The translations under genes were made by a program, and so were the position numbers. 13,703 nucleotides of DNA from an uncultured Lachnospiraceae bacterium (GTDB lineage: Bacteria; Bacillota; Clostridia; Lachnospirales; Lachnospiraceae): contig CANQQN010000028.1 of NCBI GenBank assembly GCA_947625995.1, forward strand, positions 1 to 13,703, in the 5' to 3' direction. The stretch's first letter is position 1. Each line of letters starts with the position of its first letter. The notes below the pieces were generated by a model. It did no database searches. It was given only the letters and a program-made list of their open reading frames with translations, and had not been told where the DNA came from. Shown in pieces: positions 6,840-12,815 of the stretch.

Positions 6840-7422
6840 ACAACTCGACGATAAGCATCTCATTTACGGGAACATCGATGGCTTCTCTGTTGGGAAGCTC
6901 CTTGACGGTTCCTTTCAGGTTCTCAGCGTCGCACTCCAGCCATGCAGGCACCATTCTGCCGCCGGCGGCCTCCGCGATCTGGGCATACCTGTCGGATGAT
7001 CTATGCTTTTCGATGATCTCTACCACATCGCCTGCCTTGACCAGATAAGAAGGAATGTTCACAAGCTTGCCGTTTACAGCCACATGTCTGTGGTCTACGA
7101 TCTGTCTTGCCTCTCTTCTTGTCCTTGCAAAACCAAGGCGGAAAACCACATTGTCCAGTCTGCTTTCAAGCATGGCCATCAGGTTCTCGCCTGTCATGCC
7201 GCTCATCTTCGCAGCCTTTTCATAATAATTTCTGAAAGGCTTCTCCAGCACGCCATAGATAAACTTTGCTTTCTGCTTTTCACGAAGCTGAAGGCCATAT
7301 TCGCTTACTTTTCTGTTGGCCCTTTTTAACTGTCTGCGTGATTTCTTATCAATTCCCAAATATACCGGATCCAGATCCAGTGATCTGCATCTTTTAAGAA
7401 CAGGAACTCTGTTTACTGCCAT
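6829..7422 (-). CDS. rpsD: 30S ribosomal protein S4
   Basis: S4 nucleates assembly of the 30S body by binding the 5' domain of 16S rRNA and is a translational autoregulator in several bacteria. The 197-residue protein has the N-terminal KRCRSLDLD start, the extended N-terminal domain, and the S4 RNA-binding domain (about 88-150: MLESRLDNVVFRLGFARTRREARQIVDHRHVAVNGK). It ends in VPVNEMLIVELYSK. Only one cysteine is present in the N-terminal region, so this is the zinc-free variant. An AGGAGG site (7432-7437) precedes the ATG by 9 nt. The gene lies inside the alpha operon between rpsK and rpoA, unlike Bacillus subtilis where rpsD is separate. This makes S4 feedback on the upstream leader plausible. 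Confidence 0.97.
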   Translation of the reverse strand: MAVNRVPVLKRCRSLDLDPVYLGIDKKSRRQLKRANRKVSEYGLQLREKQKAKFIYGVLEKPFRNYYEKAAKMSGMTGENLMAMLESRLDNVVFRLGFARTRREARQIVDHRHVAVNGKLVNIPSYLVKAGDVVEIIEKHRSSDRYAQIAEAAGGRMVPAWLECDAENLKGTVKELPNREAIDVPVNEMLIVELYSK

Positions 7423-7439
7423 TGAAATATACCTCCTAA

Positions 7440-7835
7440 TTAGACTCTTCTGCGTTTGGGCGGACGGCAGCCGTTGTGGGGCACCGCGGTAACATCCTTA
7501 ATACTCGTTACCTCAAGTCCGCATGTCTGCAATGCACGAATAGCCGCTTCTCTTCCTGATCCGGGTCCCTTGACCATAACCTCTACCGTCTTCAGACCGT
7601 AGGGCAGAGCAGCCCTTGCCGCGGTTTCTGCCGCAGTCTGCGCTGCATAAGGAGTAGATTTCCTTGAACCTCTAAAACCAAGACCACCGGCACTTGCCCA
7701 TGAAAGAGCGTTTCCTTCGGAATCCGTGATCGTTACGATCGTGTTGTTGAAGGATGACTGAATATGTGCCTGTCCACGTTCAACGTTTTTCTTAACGCGC
7801 TTCTTTGTCACTTTTCTTGCAACTTTTTTAGCCAT
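7440..7835 (-). CDS. rpsK: 30S ribosomal protein S11
   Basis: S11 sits on the 30S platform and helps form the mRNA exit channel. The 131-residue sequence has the basic N-terminal extension, the conserved core IVTITDSEGNALSWASAGGLGFRGSRKSTPYAAQTAAE, the VMVKGPGSGREAAIRAL stretch, and the C-terminal DVTAVPHNGCRPPKRRRV. Length and motifs are normal. The ATG at 7835 has no strong ribosome binding site nearby; only a weak AGG-containing stretch lies about 10 nt upstream. All neighbouring ribosomal genes have clear sites. Translational coupling to rpsM, whose stop lies 34 nt upstream, is likely. Confidence 0.97.
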   Translation of the reverse strand: MAKKVARKVTKKRVKKNVERGQAHIQSSFNNTIVTITDSEGNALSWASAGGLGFRGSRKSTPYAAQTAAETAARAALPYGLKTVEVMVKGPGSGREAAIRALQTCGLEVTSIKDVTAVPHNGCRPPKRRRV

Positions 7836-7869
7836 TTTCTAAACTAACCTACTTTCTTCCTCGATTTGA

Positions 7870-8238
7870 TTACTTCTTCTTATTTGCTACAGTTCTTCTG
7901 GGACCTTTTCTTGTTCTGGCATTGTTCTTTGTGTTCTGACCGCGGACAGGAAGTCCTCTTCTGTGACGGATACCGCGATAGCATCCGATCTCCTGCAGTC
8001 TCTTAATGTTCATTGCGATCTCTCTGCGAAGATCACCTTCCACCATCTGGGTCTCCTCGATGACGGCACTGATCCTTCTTACTTCGTCATCGGTCAGATC
8101 CCTGACACGTGTGTCGGGATTCACATTTGCCTCGGCAAGAATACGGTTGGAGCTTGGTCTTCCGATCCCATAAATGTAGGTCAGTCCGATCTCCACACGT
8201 TTTTCTCTTGGTAAGTCTACACCAGCGATACGAGCCAT
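7870..8238 (-). CDS. rpsM: 30S ribosomal protein S13
   Basis: S13 lies in the 30S head and contacts tRNA in the P site and the 50S subunit through intersubunit bridges. The 122-residue protein starts with MARIAGVDLPREKRVEIGLTYIYGIG. It has the helix-two-turn-helix RNA-binding part, GLPVRGQNTKNNARTRKGPRR, and a basic C-terminal tail (TVANKKK). A GGAGG site (8248-8252) lies 9 nt before the ATG. The gene opens the rpsM-rpsK-rpsD-rpoA-rplQ block. It is separated from rpmJ by an unusually long 283-nt structured gap, which suggests leader-mediated control. Confidence 0.97.
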   Translation of the reverse strand: MARIAGVDLPREKRVEIGLTYIYGIGRPSSNRILAEANVNPDTRVRDLTDDEVRRISAVIEETQMVEGDLRREIAMNIKRLQEIGCYRGIRHRRGLPVRGQNTKNNARTRKGPRRTVANKKK

Positions 8239-8275
8239 GTAATTTTTCCTCCATTTTTATATTGTCTTTAATTGA

Positions 8276-8295
8276 GGCGGAAACAATCTCCCGCC
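8276..8295 (-). repeat. Hairpin shortly upstream of the rpsM ribosome binding site
   Basis: Minus-strand GGCGG and CCGCC pair, with three more G-U/A-U pairs inside and a 4-nt loop, giving up to 8 bp. It lies about 23 nt before the rpsM GGAGG site. The sequence after it is A-rich, not T-rich, so it is more likely translational or structural than a terminator. Confidence 0.5.
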
Positions 8296-8457
8296 CAGCC
8301 GCAAAATACGACCTTTCCGTATGCATGTCGGTATTCACGCATCCGGTATTGAAGCAATATAGACGGTGTTCAAAACCAGCCGTGTATGTACACATTAGAT
8401 ACTCGCGCCCGCTGCGGCGCATGTGCCATACAGTCTTGATCCGAAATATATTGTTAT

Positions 8458-8490
8458 CAGCAGGGCAACGCCCCACGGCGTCTCCTGCTG
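8458..8490 (-). repeat. Two-part GC-rich hairpin in the rpmJ-rpsM leader
   Basis: CAGCAGG (8458-8464) pairs with CCTGCTG (8484-8490), and ACGCC (8468-8472) with GGCGT (8477-8481). The two stems are separated by a small asymmetric internal loop and capped by a 4-nt loop. It is one of the strongest hairpins in the gap and sits within the longer-range pair that overlaps the rpmJ stop codon. Confidence 0.6.
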
Positions 8491-8521
8491 CAGCCGCACA
8501 AATTCAATAAGCCGGCAAGGA

Positions 8522-8635
8522 TCAACCCTGTCTCTGCTTATGCTTGGGATTTTCACAGATCACTCTGATACTCCCTTTTCTCTTGATGATTTTGCACTTT
8601 TCACAAATCGGTTTTACTGATGATCTAACCTTCAC
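8522..8635 (-). CDS. rpmJ: 50S ribosomal protein L36, GTG start
   Basis: L36 is a very small zinc-ribbon protein of the large subunit. The 37-codon frame reads (M)KVRSSVKPICEKCKIIKRKG and then SIRVICENPKHKQRQG. It has the zinc-binding residues Cys11, Cys14, Cys27 and His32, which mark the zinc-binding (C+) form. The start is a GTG at 8635, backed by an AAAGGAGGG site 6 nt upstream and by exact agreement with the normal L36 N-terminus and 37-residue length. It lies between infA and rpsM as usual. A perfect-consensus promoter sits about 35 nt upstream, so L36 is probably the first gene of a transcript that continues through the alpha operon. Confidence 0.95.
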   Translation of the reverse strand: MKVRSSVKPICEKCKIIKRKGSIRVICENPKHKQRQG

Positions 8636-8641
8636 GGTAAA

Positions 8642-8649
8642 CCCTCCTT
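8642..8649 (-). promoter_or_regulatory. Ribosome binding site supporting the rpmJ GTG start
   Basis: AAGGAGGG on the minus strand ends 6 nt before the GTG at 8635. The family-conserved N-terminus begins exactly there and no in-frame ATG is nearby, so the GTG start is well founded. Confidence 0.8.
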
Positions 8650-8669
8650 TCAAAAAAAGTCCATTCGTT

Positions 8670-8698
8670 ATTATATCAACAGCATTTTACGCTGTCAA
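8670..8698 (-). promoter_or_regulatory. Perfect-consensus vegetative (sigma-70/sigma-A type) promoter upstream of rpmJ
   Basis: The minus strand shows TTGACA (8698-8693), a 17-bp spacer, and TATAAT (8675-8670). A TG dinucleotide one base upstream makes it an extended -10 as well. Transcription would start near 8662-8664, giving a 5' leader of about 27 nt before the rpmJ GTG. The spacer and -35 carry an ACAGC/GCTGT inverted repeat (8679-8683 and 8691-8695). It lies in the 92-nt infA-rpmJ gap, where no terminator for infA is visible. A full match to both hexamers at ideal spacing in a short intergenic gap is very unlikely by chance. Confidence 0.92.
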
Positions 8699-8727
8699 GT
8701 AAACTTTGTTAAAACTTGGCAGATTCA

Positions 8728-8946
8728 TCATTTATCTCTCCAAATGATCCTTCCCTTTGAAAGATCATACGGGGAGAGCTCCAGACGCACTTTGTCTCCC
8801 GGCAGAATACGGATATAGTTCATACGCAGCTTGCCGCTGATATGGGCAAGCACCTGATGGCCATTTTCCAGTTCTACCTGAAACATTGCATTGGGCAGTT
8901 TCTCAATCACAGTTCCTTCTATTTCAATCACATCAGCTTTTGACAT
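8728..8946 (-). CDS. infA: Translation initiation factor IF-1
   Basis: IF-1 binds the 30S A site during initiation and stimulates IF-2 and IF-3. The 72-residue protein is the normal length and is a single OB fold: MSKADVIEIEGTVIEKLPNA, then MFQVELENGHQVLAHISGKLRMNYIRILPGDKV, ending in LSPYDLSKGRIIWRDK. The ATG at 8946 is chosen because an AGGAGG site (8953-8958) lies 6 nt upstream and the canonical N-terminus begins there. A longer in-frame extension to 8991 has no support. It follows the KOW-protein gene by 10 nt and precedes the promoter-containing gap before rpmJ. Confidence 0.97.
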   Translation of the reverse strand: MSKADVIEIEGTVIEKLPNAMFQVELENGHQVLAHISGKLRMNYIRILPGDKVRLELSPYDLSKGRIIWRDK

Positions 8947-8956
8947 GTTCGTCCTC

Positions 8957-9247
8957 CTATAAGAATTTCTGATTATACTGACGCAGCACATATTTGATCT
9001 CTTCGTTGCAAAATCCGGCCTGTCTTTTCTCCTGCAGAAGCTCCTTGGCCTGCAGCTTGATAATCTGCAGATGCTTCGGATTTTTTCTTTTTGGCCGTTC
9101 CACAGGCTTCAGCCTGCCGTCCGAAACATACAGACCGTCCTTTTCCACGCCTACAATGACATAAACCTGACCCTTGTCGTGTCCGGCTTTTGATTTCGCC
9201 AGCCATCCGACCCTGACGTCGGCAGCGGTATTTTTTTCTGCATTCAT
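8957..9247 (-). CDS. KOW-domain RNA-binding protein (L14e/L6e/L27e-like)
   Basis: This small basic protein is 96 residues from the preferred ATG at 9247. The N-terminal half contains a KOW-type motif (VGWLAKSKAGHDKGQVYVIVGV, about residues 13-34) followed by KDGLYVSDGRLKPVERPKRKNPKHLQ. This resembles the archaeal/eukaryotic L14e-L6e-L27e group. The C-terminal half is a charged helical region (AKELLQEKRQAGFCNEEIKYVLRQYNQKFL). Genes of this type are commonly found between map and infA in Clostridia; the function is unproven, but the context points to ribosome or RNA binding. The start is placed at 9247 because a GAGGGTGG site lies 8 nt upstream; an in-frame GTG at 9259 would sit on top of that site. 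Confidence 0.85.
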   Translation of the reverse strand: MNAEKNTAADVRVGWLAKSKAGHDKGQVYVIVGVEKDGLYVSDGRLKPVERPKRKNPKHLQIIKLQAKELLQEKRQAGFCNEEIKYVLRQYNQKFL

Positions 9248-9255
9248 ATCACATA

Positions 9256-9263
9256 CCACCCTC
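9256..9263 (-). promoter_or_regulatory. Ribosome binding site deciding the KOW-protein start
   Basis: GAGGGTGG on the minus strand overlaps the map stop codon and ends 8 nt before the ATG at 9247. The alternative GTG at 9259 lies within the site and cannot use it. Confidence 0.65.
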
Positions 9264-10026
9264 AGCGTTTGTCAGGTTCTATGGTTAAAAGCTCCGGTTC
9301 ATCCCCGGTGATCAGCACCGTATTTTCATAGTGCGCTGACAGGGAGCCGTCCTCCGTCACCACCGTCCAGTCGTCGTCCAACCACTCCACATCACATCTG
9401 CCCATATTGATCATGGGCTCAATGGCCAGAGTCATGCCGGCTTTCAACAAAAGGCCTCTTCTTTTCTGGCGGAAATTCGGCACCTCAGGATCCTCATGAA
9501 GATGGGTTCCGATCCCGTGGCCCACCAGCGACCTGACCACACCGTAACCAAAGGACTCTGCGTAGGCTGCGATGGCGTTGGAGATATCAAACAGATGACA
9601 GCCTTCTCTGGCGTATTTGATGCCCTCAAAAAAGCTCTGCTTTGTCACGTCCATCAGCTGCCGGGCTTCCGCCGTTACCTTCCCCACGCCGTATGTTCTT
9701 GCGGCGTCAGAATGATACCCCTCATAGATCAGCCCCGCGTCCAGACTGACGATATCGCCTTCCTGCAGGATCATCTCCTTCGTGGGGATTCCGTGGACCA
9801 CTTCGTCGTTCACGGAGATACAAATGGAATTGGGATATCCGTTATAATTCAGAAACGAGGGGATGCAGCCCATGTTTTCTATAAATTCCCTACCGATGCG
9901 GTCGATCTCCCATGTGGAAATACCGGGAGCGATCACTTCCTTCAATTTCATATGTGTTTCCGCAAGACGTTTGCCTGCTTCCCGCATCAATGCGATCTCC
10001 CTTGAAGATTTGATTGTTACTGCCAT
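9262..10026 (-). CDS. map: Methionine aminopeptidase, type I
   Basis: The enzyme removes the initiator methionine from nascent proteins whose second residue is small. The 254-residue protein has the pita-bread fold with all five metal ligands visible: Asp96 (SLDAG), Asp107 (YHSDAAR), His170 (VGHGIG), Glu203 (AIEPM) and Glu234 (HYENTV). The substrate-binding histidines His79 (VVHGIP) and His177 (HLHEDPEVPNF) are also present. It lacks the N-terminal SH3-binding zinc extension of some homologues, so it is the short bacterial type Ia form. A CGGAGG site precedes the ATG. It sits 15 nt after adk, the common Firmicutes spc-operon order secY-adk-map. Confidence 0.97.
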   Translation of the reverse strand: MAVTIKSSREIALMREAGKRLAETHMKLKEVIAPGISTWEIDRIGREFIENMGCIPSFLNYNGYPNSICISVNDEVVHGIPTKEMILQEGDIVSLDAGLIYEGYHSDAARTYGVGKVTAEARQLMDVTKQSFFEGIKYAREGCHLFDISNAIAAYAESFGYGVVRSLVGHGIGTHLHEDPEVPNFRQKRRGLLLKAGMTLAIEPMINMGRCDVEWLDDDWTVVTEDGSLSAHYENTVLITGDEPELLTIEPDKR

Positions 10027-10041
10027 TGTAAGCCTCCGTTA

Positions 10042-10683
10042 TCAGCCCAGAATTTCTACAATTTCCGAAAATACCTGATCCATGTTCTTAGTCCCGTCTA
10101 CCTGCCTGAGCACGCCCTGCTTCTTATAATAGTCGATCAGCGGCTGGGTCTGCTCATGATAAACGGACAGCCTCTTTAACACAGTTTCAGGCTTGTCGTC
10201 GTCCCTCTGCACCAAAGGAGCGCCGCATACGCTGCAGACGCCTTCCTCTTTGGGAGGATTGTACACCACATGATAGGTGGCGCCGCAGGCGAGACACGCC
10301 CTTCTGCCGGACATTCTCTCTACGATGGCCTCATCGGGCACCGCGATGTCGATGGCGTAATCGATCCCCTCTCCGGCAGCGGACAACGCCTTTGACAAGG
10401 CTTCCGCCTGAGGAATCGTTCTTGGGAAACCGTCCAATACATACCCGTTTTCACAATCCTTCTGTGCAAAACGGTCCATCACAAGATCTAATGTAAGATC
10501 ATCGGGAACAAGCATTCCCTGATCCATATAGGCCTTGGCTTTTTTGCCAAGCTCCGTTCCGTTTTTGATATTTGCCCGGAAAATATCACCTGTGGAAATG
10601 TGGGGGATCCCATACCTTTCCGCAATGGTTTTCGCCTGCGTCCCCTTACCGGCGCCGGGCGCACCCAACATAATAATTTTCAT
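10042..10683 (-). CDS. adk: Adenylate kinase, zinc-binding long form
   Basis: The enzyme interconverts ATP plus AMP with two ADP in the cytoplasm. The 213-residue protein has the P-loop GAPGAGKGT (7-15), the AMP-binding STGDIFR region (30-36), the GFPRT motif (85-89) and a LID domain. The LID has a four-cysteine zinc site (Cys130, Cys133, Cys150, Cys153), typical of Gram-positive enzymes. The catalytic arginine-rich segments (GRRAC, QRDDDKPETVLKRL) are intact. An ACGGAGG site lies upstream of the ATG. A 129-nt gap separates it from secY; this holds a long hairpin and suggests differential expression of the adk-map part. Confidence 0.98.
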   Translation of the reverse strand: MKIIMLGAPGAGKGTQAKTIAERYGIPHISTGDIFRANIKNGTELGKKAKAYMDQGMLVPDDLTLDLVMDRFAQKDCENGYVLDGFPRTIPQAEALSKALSAAGEGIDYAIDIAVPDEAIVERMSGRRACLACGATYHVVYNPPKEEGVCSVCGAPLVQRDDDKPETVLKRLSVYHEQTQPLIDYYKKQGVLRQVDGTKNMDQVFSEIVEILG

Positions 10684-10726
10684 ACCTGTCCTCCGTTATA
10701 CTGAATACCGTTTTCTTCTTTATGCC

Positions 10727-10782
10727 ACAAGAAACGCAACTGTATTTCCGGTCAGACCCGGCATACAGACTGCGTTTCATGT
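10727..10782. repeat. Long imperfect hairpin in the secY-adk gap
   Basis: Three aligned stem blocks pair around a 6-nt loop: GAAACGCA/TGCGTTTC (10731-10738 with 10771-10778), CTGTAT/ATACAG (10740-10745 with 10763-10768) and CCGG/CCGG (10748-10751 with 10758-10761). This gives 18 bp with small bulges, and an outer ACA/TGT adds 3 more. On the minus strand the tail after the stem is TTGTGGCATAAAG, with no T-run, so it is not a convincing terminator. It could be an mRNA processing or stabilising element, an attenuator, or a relic of a small mobile repeat. Confidence 0.7.
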
Positions 10783-10812
10783 AGTATATGCATCTGTCAT
10801 TCCATACAGAAG

Positions 10813-12132
10813 TTAATCATTCAAAAAGCCCTTATAATAGCGTACCTGCATCTTGGACTCGATCTGCTTGATGGTCTCAAGCACAACGCCCACGATGATG
10901 ATCAGGGATGTGCCGCCAAAGGACACCTTCGCGCCTGCAACGCCATTGAAGAAGATGGGAATCGCAGCTACGATCACAAGGCCTACCGCGCCCACAAAGA
11001 TGATGTAGCGCAGGATATTGTTCAGGTAGTCTGTGGTGGTCTTGCCCGGACGGATACCGGGAATAAAACCGCCCTGCTTCTTCATATTGTTGGAAACCTC
11101 CAACGGGTTGAAAGTGATGGATGTGTAGAAATACGCAAAAAAGATAATCAACACAATGTACACCACAAAGCCAATGGAGTAGATAGGCTGGGAAGGATTG
11201 CACCAATTGTTGGAGTTCAGTCCTCTCAGGATCTGGGAACCGACGCCCGTGCCGTTCCCTTTGCCCAGCATGGTCGCGATCACAACGGGGAACTGCAGCA
11301 GTGAAGATGCAAAGATGACAGGGATCACGCCTGCGGTGTTCACCTTCAGAGGAATATGCGTGCTCTGTCCGCCGTACTGCTTTCTTCCTACTGTTTTCTT
11401 TGAATACTGCACGGGAATCCTTCTCTCGGCATCCTGAAGGATCACTACCAGAACTACCGTGACAATGATCACACCGATGATGATCAGCGCCGCCAGCGCC
11501 GCAGGCGCGATCTTCTTGCCCACAACGTACTGGTTAAACAGGTTCACAATATCCGCCGGTATGCTGGACATAATATTGATCACCAACACGATAGAGATAC
11601 CGTTTCCTACGCCGTAGGTGGTGATCTGCTCGCCGATCCACATCAAAAACGCGGAGCCGGCTGTCAAAGCCGCAACGATCACGATCACTGTCCAGAAATC
11701 AAAGGATGTCAGATATCCGGAACGGCCAAAACCGATGGCCATTGCAATGGATTCACCCAGTGACAGGCCTACCGTCACATAACGGGTGATCTCTGCGATC
11801 TTCTTTCTTCCCTCTTCGCCATCCCTCTGCATTTCCTCAAGCTTGGGAATTGCAATGGTCATCAACTGCATGATGATGGAGGATGTGATGTAGGGGGTAA
11901 TGCTCAGTGCAAATACAGACATTCTCTCAAAGGAGCCGCCGGTCATGGCGTCAAAAAAGTTGAACGCGCCGGAGCTTCCCAGACTGGTCATAAACTGGCC
12001 CAGCTTCTGGCTGTCGATCCCCGGAATGGGAAGCAGGGAGCCAAGACGGACCACAATGAGCATCAGCAGCGTAAAGATCAAACCTTTTCTGATCTCCTGT
12101 ATTTTAAACATATTGCGCAGTGTCTCTAACAT
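10813..12132 (-). CDS. secY: Protein translocase subunit SecY
   Basis: SecY is the channel of the general secretion pathway in the cytoplasmic membrane, working with SecE, SecG and SecA. The 439-residue protein has many hydrophobic stretches, consistent with ten membrane helices (for example about 18-37, 72-95, 147-165, 178-190, 210-232, 268-288, 319-338, 373-397 and 406-422). It shows the conserved GEQITTYGVGNGIS (167-180), QDAERRIPVQYSKK (about 233-246) and the cytoplasmic GFIPGIRPG loop (355-363) that contacts SecA and the ribosome. The ATG overlaps the rplO stop by one base (TAATG), with a GAGGTGA site inside rplO, so translation is coupled to L15. The length is normal. Confidence 0.98.
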   Translation of the reverse strand: MLETLRNMFKIQEIRKGLIFTLLMLIVVRLGSLLPIPGIDSQKLGQFMTSLGSSGAFNFFDAMTGGSFERMSVFALSITPYITSSIIMQLMTIAIPKLEEMQRDGEEGRKKIAEITRYVTVGLSLGESIAMAIGFGRSGYLTSFDFWTVIVIVAALTAGSAFLMWIGEQITTYGVGNGISIVLVINIMSSIPADIVNLFNQYVVGKKIAPAALAALIIIGVIIVTVVLVVILQDAERRIPVQYSKKTVGRKQYGGQSTHIPLKVNTAGVIPVIFASSLLQFPVVIATMLGKGNGTGVGSQILRGLNSNNWCNPSQPIYSIGFVVYIVLIIFFAYFYTSITFNPLEVSNNMKKQGGFIPGIRPGKTTTDYLNNILRYIIFVGAVGLVIVAAIPIFFNGVAGAKVSFGGTSLIIIVGVVLETIKQIESKMQVRYYKGFLND

Positions 12133-12572
12133 TAGATCACCTCTGCTTTTCCACCAAGAGCCTCAATCTTTTCTTTTGCGCTTGCGCTGAACGCATTTAC
12201 CTGTACCGTAAGCTTCTTGGTTAATTCGCCGTTTCCGAGAATTTTAACACCATCTTTGGGATTCTTGATGATTCCCTGTTCTATCAGCGTATCGACAGTG
12301 ACTACCGCATCATTGTCAAATACTTCTAAAACGCTCATATTGACAGCCACGATGTCCTTTGAATTTCTGCATGTGAAGCCTCTCTTGGGAAGTCTTCGGT
12401 ACAAAGGCATCTGACCACCTTCAAAACCGACTCTGGGCGCACCTGAACGTGCTTTCTGGCCCTTGTGTCCCTTGCCGGCTGTCTTGCCGTTTCCTGAACC
12501 GTGTCCGCGGCCCCTTCTGAAATTATTGCTTTGCCTTGAGCCTTCTGCAGGTCTTAAATTGGATAAGTCCAT
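12132..12572 (-). CDS. rplO: 50S ribosomal protein L15
   Basis: L15 is a late-assembly protein of the large subunit that binds 23S rRNA. The 146-residue sequence has the glycine/arginine-rich N-terminal extension (MDLSNLRPAEGSRQSNN, then GRGHGSGNGKTAGKGHKGQKAR), the central GFEGGQMPLYRRLPKRGF motif, and a compact C-terminal domain ending in SAKEKIEALGGKAEVI. A near-perfect AAGGAGGTG site precedes the ATG. It lies 23 nt after rpmD and overlaps secY by one base. Order rpmD-rplO-secY is the standard spc order. Confidence 0.98.
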   Translation of the reverse strand: MDLSNLRPAEGSRQSNNFRRGRGHGSGNGKTAGKGHKGQKARSGAPRVGFEGGQMPLYRRLPKRGFTCRNSKDIVAVNMSVLEVFDNDAVVTVDTLIEQGIIKNPKDGVKILGNGELTKKLTVQVNAFSASAKEKIEALGGKAEVI

Positions 12573-12595
12573 TATGACACCTCCTTATCTATATA

Positions 12596-12778
12596 TCAGA
12601 TCTCTTCTACTTTTACTAAGTGGTTTACTTGCTGGATCATACCTCTGATCGCTGCATTATCCGGCATCTCAACAGTTTTGTTTAATTTCTTCAGACCTAA
12701 CGCTGCAACCGTCTTTCTGTGCTTGGGAATTGCACCGATCGTAGATTTGACTAAGGTAATTTTTAATTTCTCTGCCAT
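12596..12778 (-). CDS. rpmD: 50S ribosomal protein L30
   Basis: L30 is a small protein of the large subunit. The 60-residue frame has the family pattern: KLKITLVKSTIGAIPKHRKTVAALGLKKLNKTVEMPDNAAIRGMIQQVNHLVKVEE. The length is normal for bacterial L30. An AGAGGT site lies just before the ATG, directly after a short perfect hairpin in the 37-nt gap from rpsE. Confidence 0.97.
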   Translation of the reverse strand: MAEKLKITLVKSTIGAIPKHRKTVAALGLKKLNKTVEMPDNAAIRGMIQQVNHLVKVEEI

Positions 12779-12792
12779 GTTTACCTCTTTCC

Positions 12793-12809
12793 TGTCCGTC
12801 GGACGGACA
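12793..12809. repeat. Short perfect hairpin between rpsE and rpmD
   Basis: TGTCCGT (12793-12799) and ACGGACA (12803-12809) pair perfectly around a 3-nt loop, inside a gap of only 37 nt. On the minus strand it is followed by AGGAAAGAGGT, the rpmD ribosome binding region, and not by a T-run. It may affect rpmD initiation or mRNA processing. Confidence 0.5.
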
Positions 12810-12815
12810 AAATGA

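Larger units (their letters stand above)
8239..8521 (-). promoter_or_regulatory. Structured non-coding leader between rpmJ and rpsM (candidate regulatory RNA)
   Basis: This 283-nt gap is by far the longest in the ribosomal cluster. On the minus strand a TTGATCC/GGATCAA pair (8519-8525 with 8436-8442) closes a domain containing a strong two-part hairpin (8458-8490: outer 7-bp CAGCAGG/CCTGCTG, inner 5-bp ACGCC/GGCGT, 4-nt loop). Further on are a GCGCC/GGCGC hairpin (about 8405-8422), two copies of AATACCG 15 nt apart, and GGCGG/CCGCC (8276-8295) extendable by three A-U/G-U pairs. No T-run follows any stem, so these are not terminators. I found no convincing reading frame or promoter inside. By analogy with alpha-operon leaders bound by S4 in other bacteria, this could be the site of S4 feedback; that is inference. 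Confidence 0.5.

Noticed and set aside
8087..8476. 129-codon minus-strand frame spanning the rpmJ-rpsM gap and running into rpsM
   Set aside because: It overlaps rpsM out of frame, lacks a good ribosome binding site and its product resembles nothing. The region is better explained as a structured leader.
8109..8510. Plus-strand frame over the rpmJ-rpsM gap and the 5' part of rpsM
   Set aside because: It is antisense to a certain ribosomal gene, has no ribosome binding site or promoter seen, and has a low-complexity unlike-protein composition.
10727..10782. secY-adk hairpin considered as a rho-independent terminator
   Set aside because: The sequence after the stem on either strand has no T-run, and adk/map are normally co-transcribed with secY. 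It is kept only as a structural repeat.
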